Below, in pieces: positions 31,845 to 40,643 of a stretch of 64,000 nucleotides of DNA (position 1 is its first letter; each line of letters begins with the position of its first letter). The notes below the pieces were generated by a model. That model saw nothing but the letters and a program-made list of their open reading frames with translations. It did no database searches and was not told where the DNA came from. A program made the translations under genes and the position numbers. The DNA is taken from the NCBI RefSeq assembly GCF_000350225.1, contig NW_005179094.1, positions 107,099 through 171,098 of the forward strand, given 5' to 3'. This DNA is from Chondrus crispus (lineage: Eukaryota > Rhodophyta > Florideophyceae > Gigartinales > Gigartinaceae).

Positions 31845-33149
31845 CTATTTCGACTTATTGCTTTCAGATTTCAGCTTGCGACGTTTGCGACGCTTAGTGG
31901 AAGCGCTAAGCGCTCTTGTGGTGGAAGCACGGACAAGACAGACCTTTCGCATTTCACGAATTTCGAGCAGACTAACTCCATCACCAAGACAGAGTTTCAA
32001 AGCTAGAGGGGAGAAGGGCATGGGGTACGGTTCCATACAATCCAATATGATGTGATGCTTTGAAGATACGCACACCGTATGCAACTTGTTTGAACTCCCC
32101 TCAAGCGTGACAACAAACACTCCCGACTCGACATCAAGAAGTTTGCCTATCGTTGGGACCGATCCGAAGGTATGCTCGAGAACTACTTCCTCTCGTTTGA
32201 GATGCTTGTTGGCATCTCTCAGACCACGAATACGTCGTGGAAGACTCCCCTGCTGCCCGAACGACTTCGCATTCTCCTTGAAATGCTCCCAATACGAACC
32301 GGCGAGCTGTTGCGCGCCGAGAACACACAACGAGTTGCAAACGGCAGCTGGGATGCATAGATCAGTTCGATCTTGATAGGGAGTAGCACTAAGGTTGTGG
32401 ATATGGAAAGAAGACGCCAAAGAGCTCTCTAAGCGGGCACCGGAAGTAGACATTGCCAACCAGCGCCCAGGATACTTCTGGCACCACTCATCAATGAGAA
32501 GGTAAGCTGACACACGGTCTCTGCCGTTCGTGTAGAACTTGTCGTTCTGGATCTGGTGGCCCGAAGATTTGTTCCCACCACAGACTTGTAGGGTATACAG
32601 CAGAATGGGGTGCTTCGACTTATTGCATGCGTCGATGGCGACGTACTTATTTGCGAGTCTATCGTAGCAGATAGACTCAATATTCCAAGCATCATCCTCC
32701 ACGTGATCATATGCACGCTTATCGTCAATCGATTCAGTCAGCCCGACTCGGGAAAACTCATCTACCGAGACCCCATGCTTTCCTCGCGCACTTAAGTGGA
32801 TGACCACATGTCGACCGAAAAGGCGGAGCATTTCCGTCAAATCCAAGTCATACCTTGTCAGATTCGGTCCAACCCAAACATGATCAGGTTTATTGCAAGG
32901 GGCAGACTCGAGGACTAAAACCTCACCTGAGTCCGCCACACACGCAATCAGCGATCTCTGAGACTGGAGGCAATTAGAACCTGACGCGTTGACAGGTTCT
33001 TCAAGAAAGAAACGCAGGAACACCGAAGTTAGTTGTGTGAAAAGTAGAGAAGGTGGGTAGATTAATGATAGAAGTGATATCTTACAGTGATGATGAGCTG
33101 TACACGTGTATACGTGGAGCGATTGGGGGATTGGTGTCGATGGTGACAC
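31845..33149 (-). CDS. Antisense accessory ORF of gypsy-1, putative papain-like cysteine peptidase
   Basis: The frame is open for 434 codons antisense to the element, between pol and the 3' LTR. Numbered from 33149, the C-terminal half holds DLCIPAAVCNSL with Cys265, LHTVCVSS with His357 and IILD with Asp370. That order and the C-x-P-A-A-x-x-N context fit a C39/papain-like peptidase fold (inference from motifs). The tail after 416 is strongly basic (KRRKRRK), a likely nuclear signal. The N-terminal 250 residues are unrecognised. No ATG precedes codon 107; the frame may start there (328 residues) or be entered by splicing, since GTAAGATATC near 33084 and an ACTAAC with downstream AG near 33000 look like splice signals. 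TATATA on the minus strand near 33240 is a possible promoter. Confidence 0.6.
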   Translation of the reverse strand: MSPSTPIPQSLHVYTCTAHHHCKISLLSLIYPPSLLFTQLTSVFLRFFLEEPVNASGSNCLQSQRSLIACVADSGEVLVLESAPCNKPDHVWVGPNLTRYDLDLTEMLRLFGRHVVIHLSARGKHGVSVDEFSRVGLTESIDDKRAYDHVEDDAWNIESICYDRLANKYVAIDACNKSKHPILLYTLQVCGGNKSSGHQIQNDKFYTNGRDRVSAYLLIDEWCQKYPGRWLAMSTSGARLESSLASSFHIHNLSATPYQDRTDLCIPAAVCNSLCVLGAQQLAGSYWEHFKENAKSFGQQGSLPRRIRGLRDANKHLKREEVVLEHTFGSVPTIGKLLDVESGVFVVTLEGSSNKLHTVCVSSKHHIILDCMEPYPMPFSPLALKLCLGDGVSLLEIREMRKVCLVRASTTRALSASTKRRKRRKLKSESNKSK

Positions 33150-33235
33150 TAAATTGTGTCAATTGGATCGTCAAGGTCGAGCGCCGGTTCCCTGACTCAA
33201 GCCGATCACCAGGAGCAAAGGAGCAGCCAGCGGTC

Positions 33236-33247
33236 AGTATATATGTT
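33236..33247 (-). promoter_or_regulatory. Possible TATA box for the antisense ORF of gypsy-1
   Basis: The minus strand reads ACATATATACTG about 90 bp upstream of the antisense frame and just inside the 3' LTR. This is position and sequence only. Confidence 0.35.
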
Positions 33248-33282
33248 GCCCCTGTCCGGGTGTGGGGCTGGGGAGGGGGTCG

Positions 33283-33609
33283 TGTAGGGGAGATTTGGAG
33301 TACTGTACAGGGTACAGTACCCAGGGGTGGCCCCAGGACCAAACCCTTCAAAAGATGATTTTATTGGTCTACGTGTACGCCAGGTGTACACGTGGACAAT
33401 CTCCCTTTGAAGGGCCGCGGTCCTAGGAAGTGGAAGATGCTGGCGGCCCCTCTATAAGAGAAAGGGGTGCGCCGCGACACCTTGCGACAAGGGGAACAGA
33501 AGGACACGCCGGACTGACCCCCGCTCTTGCAATAAACTTCACGCTTCTAAAAAAAAGATTCTCTCTCCCCTACGCGCGCGGCCTTCCTCCCCCCTTTTCG
33601 CCGCCAACA
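33283..33609 (+). repeat. Gypsy-1 3' LTR
   Basis: 327 bp matching the 5' LTR with about 4-5% divergence by eye, including the TATAAG box and AATAAA. It ends CGCCAACA and is followed by the CGAAT duplication. Confidence 0.93.
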
Positions 33610-33614
33610 CGAAT

Positions 33615-33740
33615 ATAGAGATACCCTTAGGGTAGGTGCTTCCAGATAGCAACCGAAAAAAGCGATTAGCGCACCAGTTGACATGCCAACAAGGGAAAAT
33701 CTCTAAAATTTCGAAATTTAGCGCACTGGTTGCCTTGCTC
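33615..33740 (+). mobile_element. MITE copy 1, right part
   Basis: This continues the left part across the gypsy-1 insertion; the inverted copy 2 shows the uninterrupted order of both halves. The right TIR is 33716-33740 and TAA follows at 33741-33743. Confidence 0.8.
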
Positions 33741-33831
33741 TAAGAGCTCTAAGAGCACGAAGAGCTCTAATTTCTGAGAGCGCTCTAAGAGCACTAAGAG
33801 CTCTAAGTTCTAAGAGCTCTAAGAGCACTAA
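33741..33831. repeat. TAAGAGC-rich spacer between the two MITE copies
   Basis: Simple repeats of CTAAGAGC/CTAAGAGCAC fill the 91 bp. It begins and ends with the TAA that flanks each MITE. A TAA-rich microsatellite would be a natural repeated target for elements that duplicate TAA. Confidence 0.75.
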
Positions 33832-33899
33832 GAGCAAGGCAACCGGTGGGCTAAATTTTGAAATTTTAGAGATTTTCCCCTGTTGGCATGTCAACTGGT
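33832..33899 (-). mobile_element. MITE copy 2, left part (inverted relative to copy 1)
   Basis: It starts GAGCAAGGCAACC after TAA and is the reverse complement of the right end of copy 1. It is interrupted at 33899 by gypsy-3, with a TGGT duplication (33896-33899 and 39363-39366). Confidence 0.8.
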
Positions 33900-34249
33900 T
33901 TTAGACCCTACAGCATCAAAGTAAGAACGAAAGTTGAAACAAAGCAAAGATTGGTTTACCCCCGGTGACCTCTTTTTTCCCCGACCTTTCGGCGGCTTCA
34001 GTGAGCTTATAAGAAGTCGCACTGAGCCTTTGCCGGCGCGTCCTATTCTCAGTCGCACTACAATTTCATGTCAGTTACAAGGCGCTGACAGAGTAGCACT
34101 GCAAATTCTAGTCTGCTCCATGATCAACTTGTGTGCACATCCCGATATCACACCGTTCTGTACGCCGTAATAATTCTATCTTAAAGAGGATGCTTATCAG
34201 CCATCCTTGTCGCCATTCCAACCCACACGTCAAGCCGAAAGTGGCTACA
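33900..34249 (-). repeat. Gypsy-3 3' LTR (element sense)
   Basis: 350 bp beginning TTTAGACCC after TGGT and ending GTGGCTACA. A G-rich tract (ATGGGGCGG in element sense) abuts it as the polypurine tract. Confidence 0.9.
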
Positions 34250-34278
34250 CCGCCCCATGGCTTGCTGAAGGTAAGGCA

Positions 34279-35097
34279 TCAGTTGTTCAGCCCGATGACA
34301 TCCCTTGCCTGTTTCGCCACACCATTCTTTCGCGTCTTTTGCAAGAAAGCCTCAACCTGATCAGGCACATCCTCATGTAGCTCTTCCAAGGACTGCCAAG
34401 TCCAATCCTCTTTGTCTGGTAAGCCAACCCATTTCACCTGAACAAATATACCATGCTTACTGTTGCCGGAAATGTCGACTAGCGCATCGACTAATTCATC
34501 TTTCCTTTCACTGTGCTCTGCATGTTCGAGCAACTCCGGAGAGACTTCCTTTCCATCCATGTCCGAGCGATACAGTACAATTCGGGCTGCATGGACGCGT
34601 TCTATCTTTTTCGAAAGCAAGTTCTCGACATCGTACACCAACTCGCCAGCAACTTTCACGATGCGGCGCGGATCAATCCAGCGAAAACTCTGCTTATGAC
34701 CATTGTCTTGAGCCCTACGAACCAGCACAAAATCCCCTACAAGAAAGTTTGGCGTTACCAACTGCGTCTTCTTATTGTGCCACTTGATTTGCTTTGCACG
34801 ATTCGCCTGTACGCGCTGCTCCACATCTTTGTGCATTCCGTCAAATGCATCCTGCAAAGTTTCAACATCCAGCAATTGCAGAGCCCGAATCTTCTCGATG
34901 CTCTTCCCCTTGCGCTGCTCTTCGTCAATTTGGGTCGTGTGTAACATTGTGCGAGTAGGTTTGATTCCTGTCATGACTTCTAGCAGCGTGCGAAATGTAC
35001 CGTCTTCCCTCGATCCTAGCCGACGAAGAGGTGCCTCATTCCATGCAGTCTGGATCATTCCCATGACAAGAGGCCAATCCCGCGGGCCTAATTTCAA
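34279..35097 (-). pseudogene. Gypsy-3 integrase C-terminus with chromodomain
   Basis: 272 codons. It holds the late integrase core (RDWPLVMGMIQTAWNEAP), an SH3-like region (VGDFVLVRRAQ) and a C-terminal chromodomain (FVQVKWVGLPDKEDWTWQSL). The frame stops at 34279, about 30 bp before the 3' LTR, leaving no room for an antisense ORF such as those in gypsy-1 and gypsy-2. Confidence 0.85.
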
Positions 35098-35115
35098 TTC
35101 TGACTACAGGCATCG

Positions 35116-35727
35116 TTATGCTGGTTGTATGTGTTTCATACAGTTTTCCACAGTGCCATTGACCCAAGAGGAATATGCTACTGCAAAATTGTGCTTGATG
35201 CGGTGATCTTCTGCAAGTTCTTCCATAACTCGGTTCTTGAAATGCGAACCTTGGTCGCTGACCCATGCTAGCATGACAGTGAAAACACGGATCCATTTCG
35301 CAATCTCGCCTGCAGCGGTTTCGGCATCGGCGTTCGTCGCAGGAATTATCCAGAGGTAGGAAGAAAGATCATCCCTGATTATCAAGTTGTACTTCAAGTT
35401 GCCTATACCTTGGCCCATGTACAAATAGTCAAAATGTATGACGTGGTTGGGCTTCATGCCGTGGATCGCAGTTGAAATTGGGCGTGGGATTTTGTGTCCT
35501 GTTTTGCAAGTAAGGCAGTGGAGGCATGACGCGATAAACTCGGAGCAGTCTTCGTCCATCATCTTCCACCAGAAGTTTTCCTTCACTTTACTCAGCGTGG
35601 TGTCCCGTCTTCGGTGCCCGCCCGAGCCGCAGTGTGCAATTACCAATAACTTCAACTGGAGCTCTGCGTCCTTCTCTGGTATCCAAGTCTTCTCACGAAT
35701 TGTCCAAATACCGTCAGGTTTCTTCAC
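35116..35727 (-). pseudogene. Gypsy-3 integrase core
   Basis: An HHCC-like zinc domain (HCGSGGHRRRDTT ... CLHCLTC) is followed by the core, with catalytic Asp in IHFDYLYMG, Asp in WVSDQGSHF and Glu in NGTVENCMK. Two stop codons lie between 35098 and 35118, before the C-terminal part in the same frame. Confidence 0.85.
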
Positions 35728-35883
35728 TTAATCATCTGCTTCGTGTCGATGGCCACGTTGAGATTGTTTGATGCATGCTGAATCGGGCAAAATGAATTCT
35801 TCGGACAGAGGGGATTTAACAACATCCTGTTCGAGCAGGAGATGTGTCACCCGTTTGATGGAGTAGCGTTTGCCTCGGTACCC

Positions 35884-36521
35884 TCAACACCATCGAGTCA
35901 TGATGTCGGGCATCACATTCTTCTCACCCTTGACGTGCTCTATGATGTAGGAGTACTTGGAAAGATACAAACCCCATCGTTGCACCTTGTTGACAACATG
36001 CCTACCGAGTGTAAGATCGAGCGCAACTGGACTAAACAAAAACAACAAATTGCGATGGTCTGTGTACAGATGTGTCTCTTCTTCCGTCGAAAGGAGATAG
36101 TCCAACTTCATGAAAACTTGATAGATCGCGTATGCTTCTTTTTCAAAGGTTGTCCACCACTCTTCGGACCCCTTGAACGTTGACCCGAGAAATGCGAGCG
36201 GCTCATGCTTCTGATTTTCGATGTCTTTGTCGAGCTCGGTTCTATCACATTGGGTCACGACCCCGGCCCAGTATGCATCGGAAGCATCTGTATACACACA
36301 TATTGCCTTCTTCGGATCTCGATGTGCGAGCTTCACCATGTTTTTAGCTCTTCCTGAAACTCGCGAAAGATCGCTTCGTGTTTAGCCCCCCATGTCAAGG
36401 ATGTTAACTGAATTTTTTGAATGGACTTCTTGGTTCTTGAGCCTGACTTCATGTAAGCTTCTTCCAACACTTCTTTCAGGGGTGAAACTCTATTCGGGAA
36501 ATCCGGGATACTGTAGGACAT
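35884..36521 (-). pseudogene. Gypsy-3 RT connection and RNase H
   Basis: The connection domain continues in the RT frame to about 36333. RNase H then runs in another frame from about 36339, with CVYTDASDAYWAGVVTQ, FEKEAYAIYQVF, YTDHRNLLFLF and IIEHVKGEKNVMPDIMTRW. The change of frame near 36336 is another disabling lesion. Confidence 0.8.
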
Positions 36522-37598
36522 TCATTGTAAACAATGCACATACTCGCACAACTCCCCTGCTGATTTGGGCAGCTCAATTCCCTGTAGGCCGCTTAGGTTT
36601 CTTGGATCGAATTGTACTCCGGTACTGTCGATGATTCGTCCGCACCAACGTACGCGTTGCAGAAAAAACTGGGACTTCCGAATTGAAATCTTGAGGTTCG
36701 CTTCGCGACAAATGAGGAGAAACTTAGCCAGAGTTGCGAGTAGGTCTTCTTCCGTTTGACAGTGTAAGACAAAGTCATCCAACCAGGCATTGATGTGGTC
36801 TCTGATGTCAGTGAAGAGCGGTTCTACTTTCGATTGAAAGTTGGCACCTGCGTTTTTTGCGCCTTGTGTACAACGCGTAGGCTGTACGATGTTCTTCGAA
36901 CTCATAAAGCTCAGTAGCTCTTGGCTCTCTTCCGCAAGGGGTAGCAGCCAGTATCCACTCGCGAAATCGATTATTGCGAAAACCAAGCTTCCGGCCATGT
37001 CACAAAGTTCCGAATCGATGTGGGGCATTGGCCATGTCATTGGTATCATTACCGCGTTTACCGGTCTGTAATCAAACGTTAGTCTGAAGTTTGCTGGTGG
37101 TGGTTTTGCCACAGGCACTGGCGCAGCGATCCATTTCGCTGTTGTAGTGACATTGCCAAATCCATATTCGAGGACTCTGTCCACGTAACGATCCATAAAC
37201 TTTCGTCCTTCCGGGGCATACCTTCGTGGTTTTGCCGCAACCGGATTAGATCCTTTTTTCAATTCGACAATCATAGGTTCCACTTTTGCTGGTGGATCGT
37301 TTCCCAGACGCACTCGTAGCACATCACGAAAATTTTCGAGCATATCCTTCATTGTGGATTGCCCGTTAGTCGATATTCCGTTTTCAGCAGCACTCAGTAC
37401 TGCTTTGTTGATGGCTTCGTCCATTTCTGTCTTGGTATCCTGACCAAGATCCAGCCAAGATTCATCTTCATCGTCATAGCTATCGCCCATGACGCCTTTG
37501 TCTTGGTGGTATATGCCTTGGCTCAATATTCGAGCCAGCCTTCCCTCAGGAAAATTCTGCCTTGGTAGTAGAGCACTGAGATCGACTGATGTTCCCAT
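36522..37598 (-). pseudogene. Gypsy-3 reverse transcriptase
   Basis: 358 codons from an ATG, in frame with the protease segment. Motifs include FDYRPVNAVMIP, IDFASGYWLLPL, TQGAKNAGANFQS and the catalytic box NAWLDDFVLHC, where WLDD replaces the common YLDD/YVDD. Both Asp are kept. TGA at 36522-36524 interrupts the frame where a Trp codon is expected before MSYSIPDF. Confidence 0.85.
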
Positions 37599-37619
37599 TC
37601 GATCGACTGCGGCTGCCAG

Positions 37620-38159
37620 TTATTCCTTGGTGTTGATTCCCAACGCTTCAAGAGTAGGACGTCCGAGTAGAGGTTCTGACACATCCCCCATGGCAACATA
37701 CCAAGCGGTGTTTCGAAATTCAAGGTAACACCCGTGACGAATAAACAACTCGGCGTTTAGGATCACTTCCTTGTCACACGTGACATACACCATGTTTCCA
37801 TATTCATCGTTGTCGATTGCAAGTCCGTATTGGCGTGGTGTGTTGAACGTAGACGTCTTGAGTACTGCGCCCTTTTCTACGAGCTCTTCTAATAGATCTT
37901 TCGGTAAGAGGTTAATGTCTGATCCCCCATCGGGGCATAGGATCCTTGTGACACTTTTCGCAAACATTGCGCGTACTAGCGTACTTCTACTCATTTCCCC
38001 TACATTGTGTCCCTTGACCTTCTTCGCACCAGTCTTCCGCTTGTTCGTTCTTCTGTACTCCTCTACAAGCTTCTTGGCTTCCTCTTTTCTTGTGTTGTCA
38101 CACTCAGTTGTGGTCCAATGGCGTTTACCCTGCTTTGCACGCACGGGATTCAGGCACAA
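37620..38159 (-). pseudogene. Gypsy-3 protease region
   Basis: 179 codons with a retropepsin-like stretch ILCPDGGSDINLLPKDLLEEL, where the usual D-T/S-G is D-G-G. It ends at TAA (37620-37622), and the same frame resumes at once with reverse transcriptase, so the stop is a nonsense change. Confidence 0.6.
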
Positions 38160-38863
38160 AGGGCGATCGTACTTCTGTTTTCGGAGCCTGATCCTTCTTT
38201 GTTCGGACGGTTCTTATTGTAGGTTCTTCCTCTGGCATTCTTGCCGTTGGTCTTGTTCGATATTCCATCATTCTTCTTGCCTTTCCAGCCTTCTTTGTCT
38301 TCTGTCTTGTATTTCTCATATGCCTTTGCCTCTTCGCACAGCAATTCCACGTATGCCTTGACGTCCTTCTGAAGTGGTTCATGATAATCCAGCGCCTTCT
38401 GCATAACAGCTCTGAATTTCACGGGATACAGCTTAGATTGAAGGGGTTTGACTGTTTTCTTTGGATTGACATATTTGAAATTGTCATAGCCAATGGACTC
38501 CATCTTTGAGAAGAATTCGTTGACAAACTCTAAGATCCTCGATTCAGGATCTGCGATGTCCATCGGGACCTTGACAGTAGACATAGCTTTTTCGATCACA
38601 GCATGGTCAAAAGTGCCTTCCGGACGGTCCACGACACTCTTCACCCATTTCCGGACATGTTCTGACGTCAGCTCATCTAGTGTGTTCCCTGGAGCAATCT
38701 TGTCCAGCCTCCCAAGAAAATTCATTCTGCGTAGTAGTCCCGGATCTAATGATACTTTGTACGTCGCCTTTGTCAGGCTTGGAACTTCCTTCTTCTTCTC
38801 ATCGATTTCAAGCTCGTAACGCTCCCGCTCTCTCAAGAATTGTGAGACCTTAACTAGACCCAC
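38150..38863 (-). pseudogene. Gypsy-3 gag
   Basis: 237 codons without a good start: the first codon read here is GTG, and a nearby upstream ATG runs into a stop. The product is rich in Lys and Glu with helical stretches, and the C-terminus (about 205-230) is basic and asparagine-rich like a nucleocapsid. No zinc knuckle was found. It overlaps the protease frame by 10 bp in a different frame. Confidence 0.6.
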
Positions 38864-39012
38864 TCCGTAGGACAGGATGCGAAATCGGTTGGAACACGCT
38901 CACCGAATTCGTCCCTGACTCATGACTGGCGACGCTCCCATCTTCTGCCATGCTTGCTTCTGCAACGTTGTCTTAACACTGCACGAAACCTCTCCAGCCG
39001 GAAAGAAATTTC

Positions 39013-39362
39013 TTTAGACGCTACAGCGTCAAAGCAAGAACGAAAGTTGAAACAAAGCAAAGATTGGTTTACCCCCGGTGACCTCTTTTTTCCCCGACCT
39101 TTCGGCGGCTTCAGTGAGCTTATAAGAAGTCGCACTGAGCCTTTGCCGGCGCGTCCTATTCTCAGTCGCACTACAATTTCATGTCAGTTACAAGGCGCTG
39201 ACAGAGTAGCACTGCAAATTCTAGTCTGCTCCATGATCAACTTGTGTGCACATCCCGATATCACACCGTTCTGTACGCCGTAATAATTCTATCTTAAAGA
39301 GGATGCTTATCAGCCATCCTTGTCGCCATTCCAACCCACACGTCAAGCCGAAAGTGGCTACA
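39013..39362 (-). repeat. Gypsy-3 5' LTR (element sense)
   Basis: 350 bp matching 33900-34249 with three substitutions near the left edge. It ends at GTGGCTACA before the TGGT duplication. Confidence 0.9.
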
Positions 39363-39366
39363 TGGT

Positions 39367-39686
39367 GCGCTAATCGCTTTTTCGGATGCTATCTGGAAGC
39401 ACCTATCTCTATATTCGTTTCTTTCCTGGCGCAGGATAGAAATGGATATAGCACGCGATCACTCAGAATTCATCGATATTTCATAATCACTATAACCAAT
39501 CATCTTTCGAGTGCTATATGCGCCGTGCTTCAGACCCCTTGTCTTGGCGAAAAACTTGGGAAAAACTAATACTCGGCCCCTTGCGGGCCGTCACATATGG
39601 CGACGCACTTGTTGTGTTGCGCACTCTTTAGAGCGCTGCATGGCTAAAAATGTGCGCTATAAATTAGCGCACTGGTTGCCTTGCTC
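39367..39686 (-). mobile_element. MITE copy 2, right part
   Basis: It continues after gypsy-3 and matches the reverse complement of 13231-13504 plus the start of 33615-33680, ending GGTTGCCTTGCTC followed by TAA. This copy is uninterrupted where gypsy-1 sits in copy 1, so it gives the empty-site sequence for gypsy-1. Confidence 0.82.
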
Positions 39687-39739
39687 TAACGCCTGCAACA
39701 TAATTTTCCATACCTGTGCGGCCGCAAAGTACTGTACTC

Positions 39740-40582
39740 TCATCCAGCCTTGTTTACGGTACCCTTCGTACTCCACGCCGCACCATTCTCGTCAAAATGC
39801 AGCACTGTGATCTCTTCAGCCACCCATGAACACAGTTCCCCCCTCCCGAGCTTCCTGTTTCTCTTCTTTGCCCTTATATCCGCAAGCCCCGCCAACGCCT
39901 TCCATATCTCCGCAGGAACATCACCTAGAGTCCATACACCCTCGTCAGCCTCTCCTTCATTGGTCAGCACTACTTCAAACGCCCTTCCCCCCTTTTGCAA
40001 CAATCCAGCCGTCTCGCCTTGTCGTAATGAAGATCCGCCAGTCAACACAATTCCGACTGCAGTCTGGGCCAGCTGCCGTCCACCACGTGCGTCGAATGCC
40101 TTGGAATCATCGAGCGAGAAAACGAACGTCCGTATGCGAGTTTGAAATATGATTAGAGGGTTGCCGTGTGGCAAAGACGCAAAAGAAGAGAGTGGAGGCG
40201 AGAGCGCGTTCCAGCGACGCGGGTGCACGTATGGCGACGGCCCCGCCGTCAGGATGATAGGAGCCTCCGCCAACTGCACAGTAGCATCGGGTAAGGAGAT
40301 GGTGGAGATGCTTAGCGTGGGTGATGTTGCACGATTAGATGGCTCTTCGACGGCGTGAAGGTTAGCAATATGCTCGGGGGGTGAAGTAGCGGAGAGCATG
40401 AGGGTGCGATTTTGCCCCAATACGTTGCGAGAGAGTTACTGCTCGGAGAAGTGCGTCCCACCTTCCGACCAACGCGAGGTCCCCGACCCCGTTGAGCCAC
40501 TTGTCCCAGTAGAGCAGCCGCATTCGCTCTCAATTTCCGGTACGCGAGGCCGTAATTCGTTCCATTCCATGCGATCGGTCAT
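39740..40582 (-). CDS. Two-exon host gene, 241-residue protein of unknown function
   Basis: Exon 1 is 40462-40582 (ATG at 40580-40582) and exon 2 is 39740-40344, with a stop at 39740-39742. The intron joins the frames exactly (121 + 605 nt = 242 codons) and removes an in-frame TAA. Exon 1 encodes MTDRMEWNELRPRVPE followed by a Ser/Gly/Thr linker. Exon 2 looks globular, with LIIFQTRIRTFVFSLDD and a C-terminus rich in Trp, Lys and Glu. There is no signal peptide or membrane helix. No family was recognised. A second ATG at 40570 is possible. Confidence 0.65.
40345..40461 (-). other. Spliceosomal intron, 117 bp
   Basis: The donor is GGAAG|GTGGGA, a GCTAAC branch-like site lies about 20 nt before the acceptor, and the acceptor is CGAAG|AG. 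Phase is preserved. This was predicted from sequence only. Confidence 0.65.
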
Positions 40583-40643
40583 ATCCTTCTGCCCGCTTTC
40601 AGCTATCGCGCTGACACTTTCCGCACCTCATCCTGCGGGGCTG

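Larger units (their letters stand above)
13505..33609 (+). mobile_element. Gypsy-1, Ty3/gypsy element interrupted by gypsy-2
   Basis: LTRs at 13505-13833 and 33283-33609 (TG...CA) are flanked by CGAAT at 13500-13504 and 33610-33614. Gag, protease, reverse transcriptase, RNase H and integrase follow on the plus strand. Gypsy-2 (18092-31308) is inserted in the integrase gene with TSD GTACC. Without that insert the element is about 6.9 kb. Between pol and the 3' LTR it carries an antisense ORF. LTRs differ at roughly 15 positions. Confidence 0.93.
33900..39362 (-). mobile_element. Gypsy-3, minus-strand chromodomain gypsy element
   Basis: LTRs of 350 bp lie at 33900-34249 and 39013-39362 and are flanked by TGGT. 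The minus-strand order is gag, protease, reverse transcriptase, RNase H, integrase, chromodomain. LTR ends read TGTAGCC...TCTAAA in element sense, so the right end lacks the usual CA. LTRs differ at three positions seen by eye. Several stops and frame changes disable the ORFs. Confidence 0.9.
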
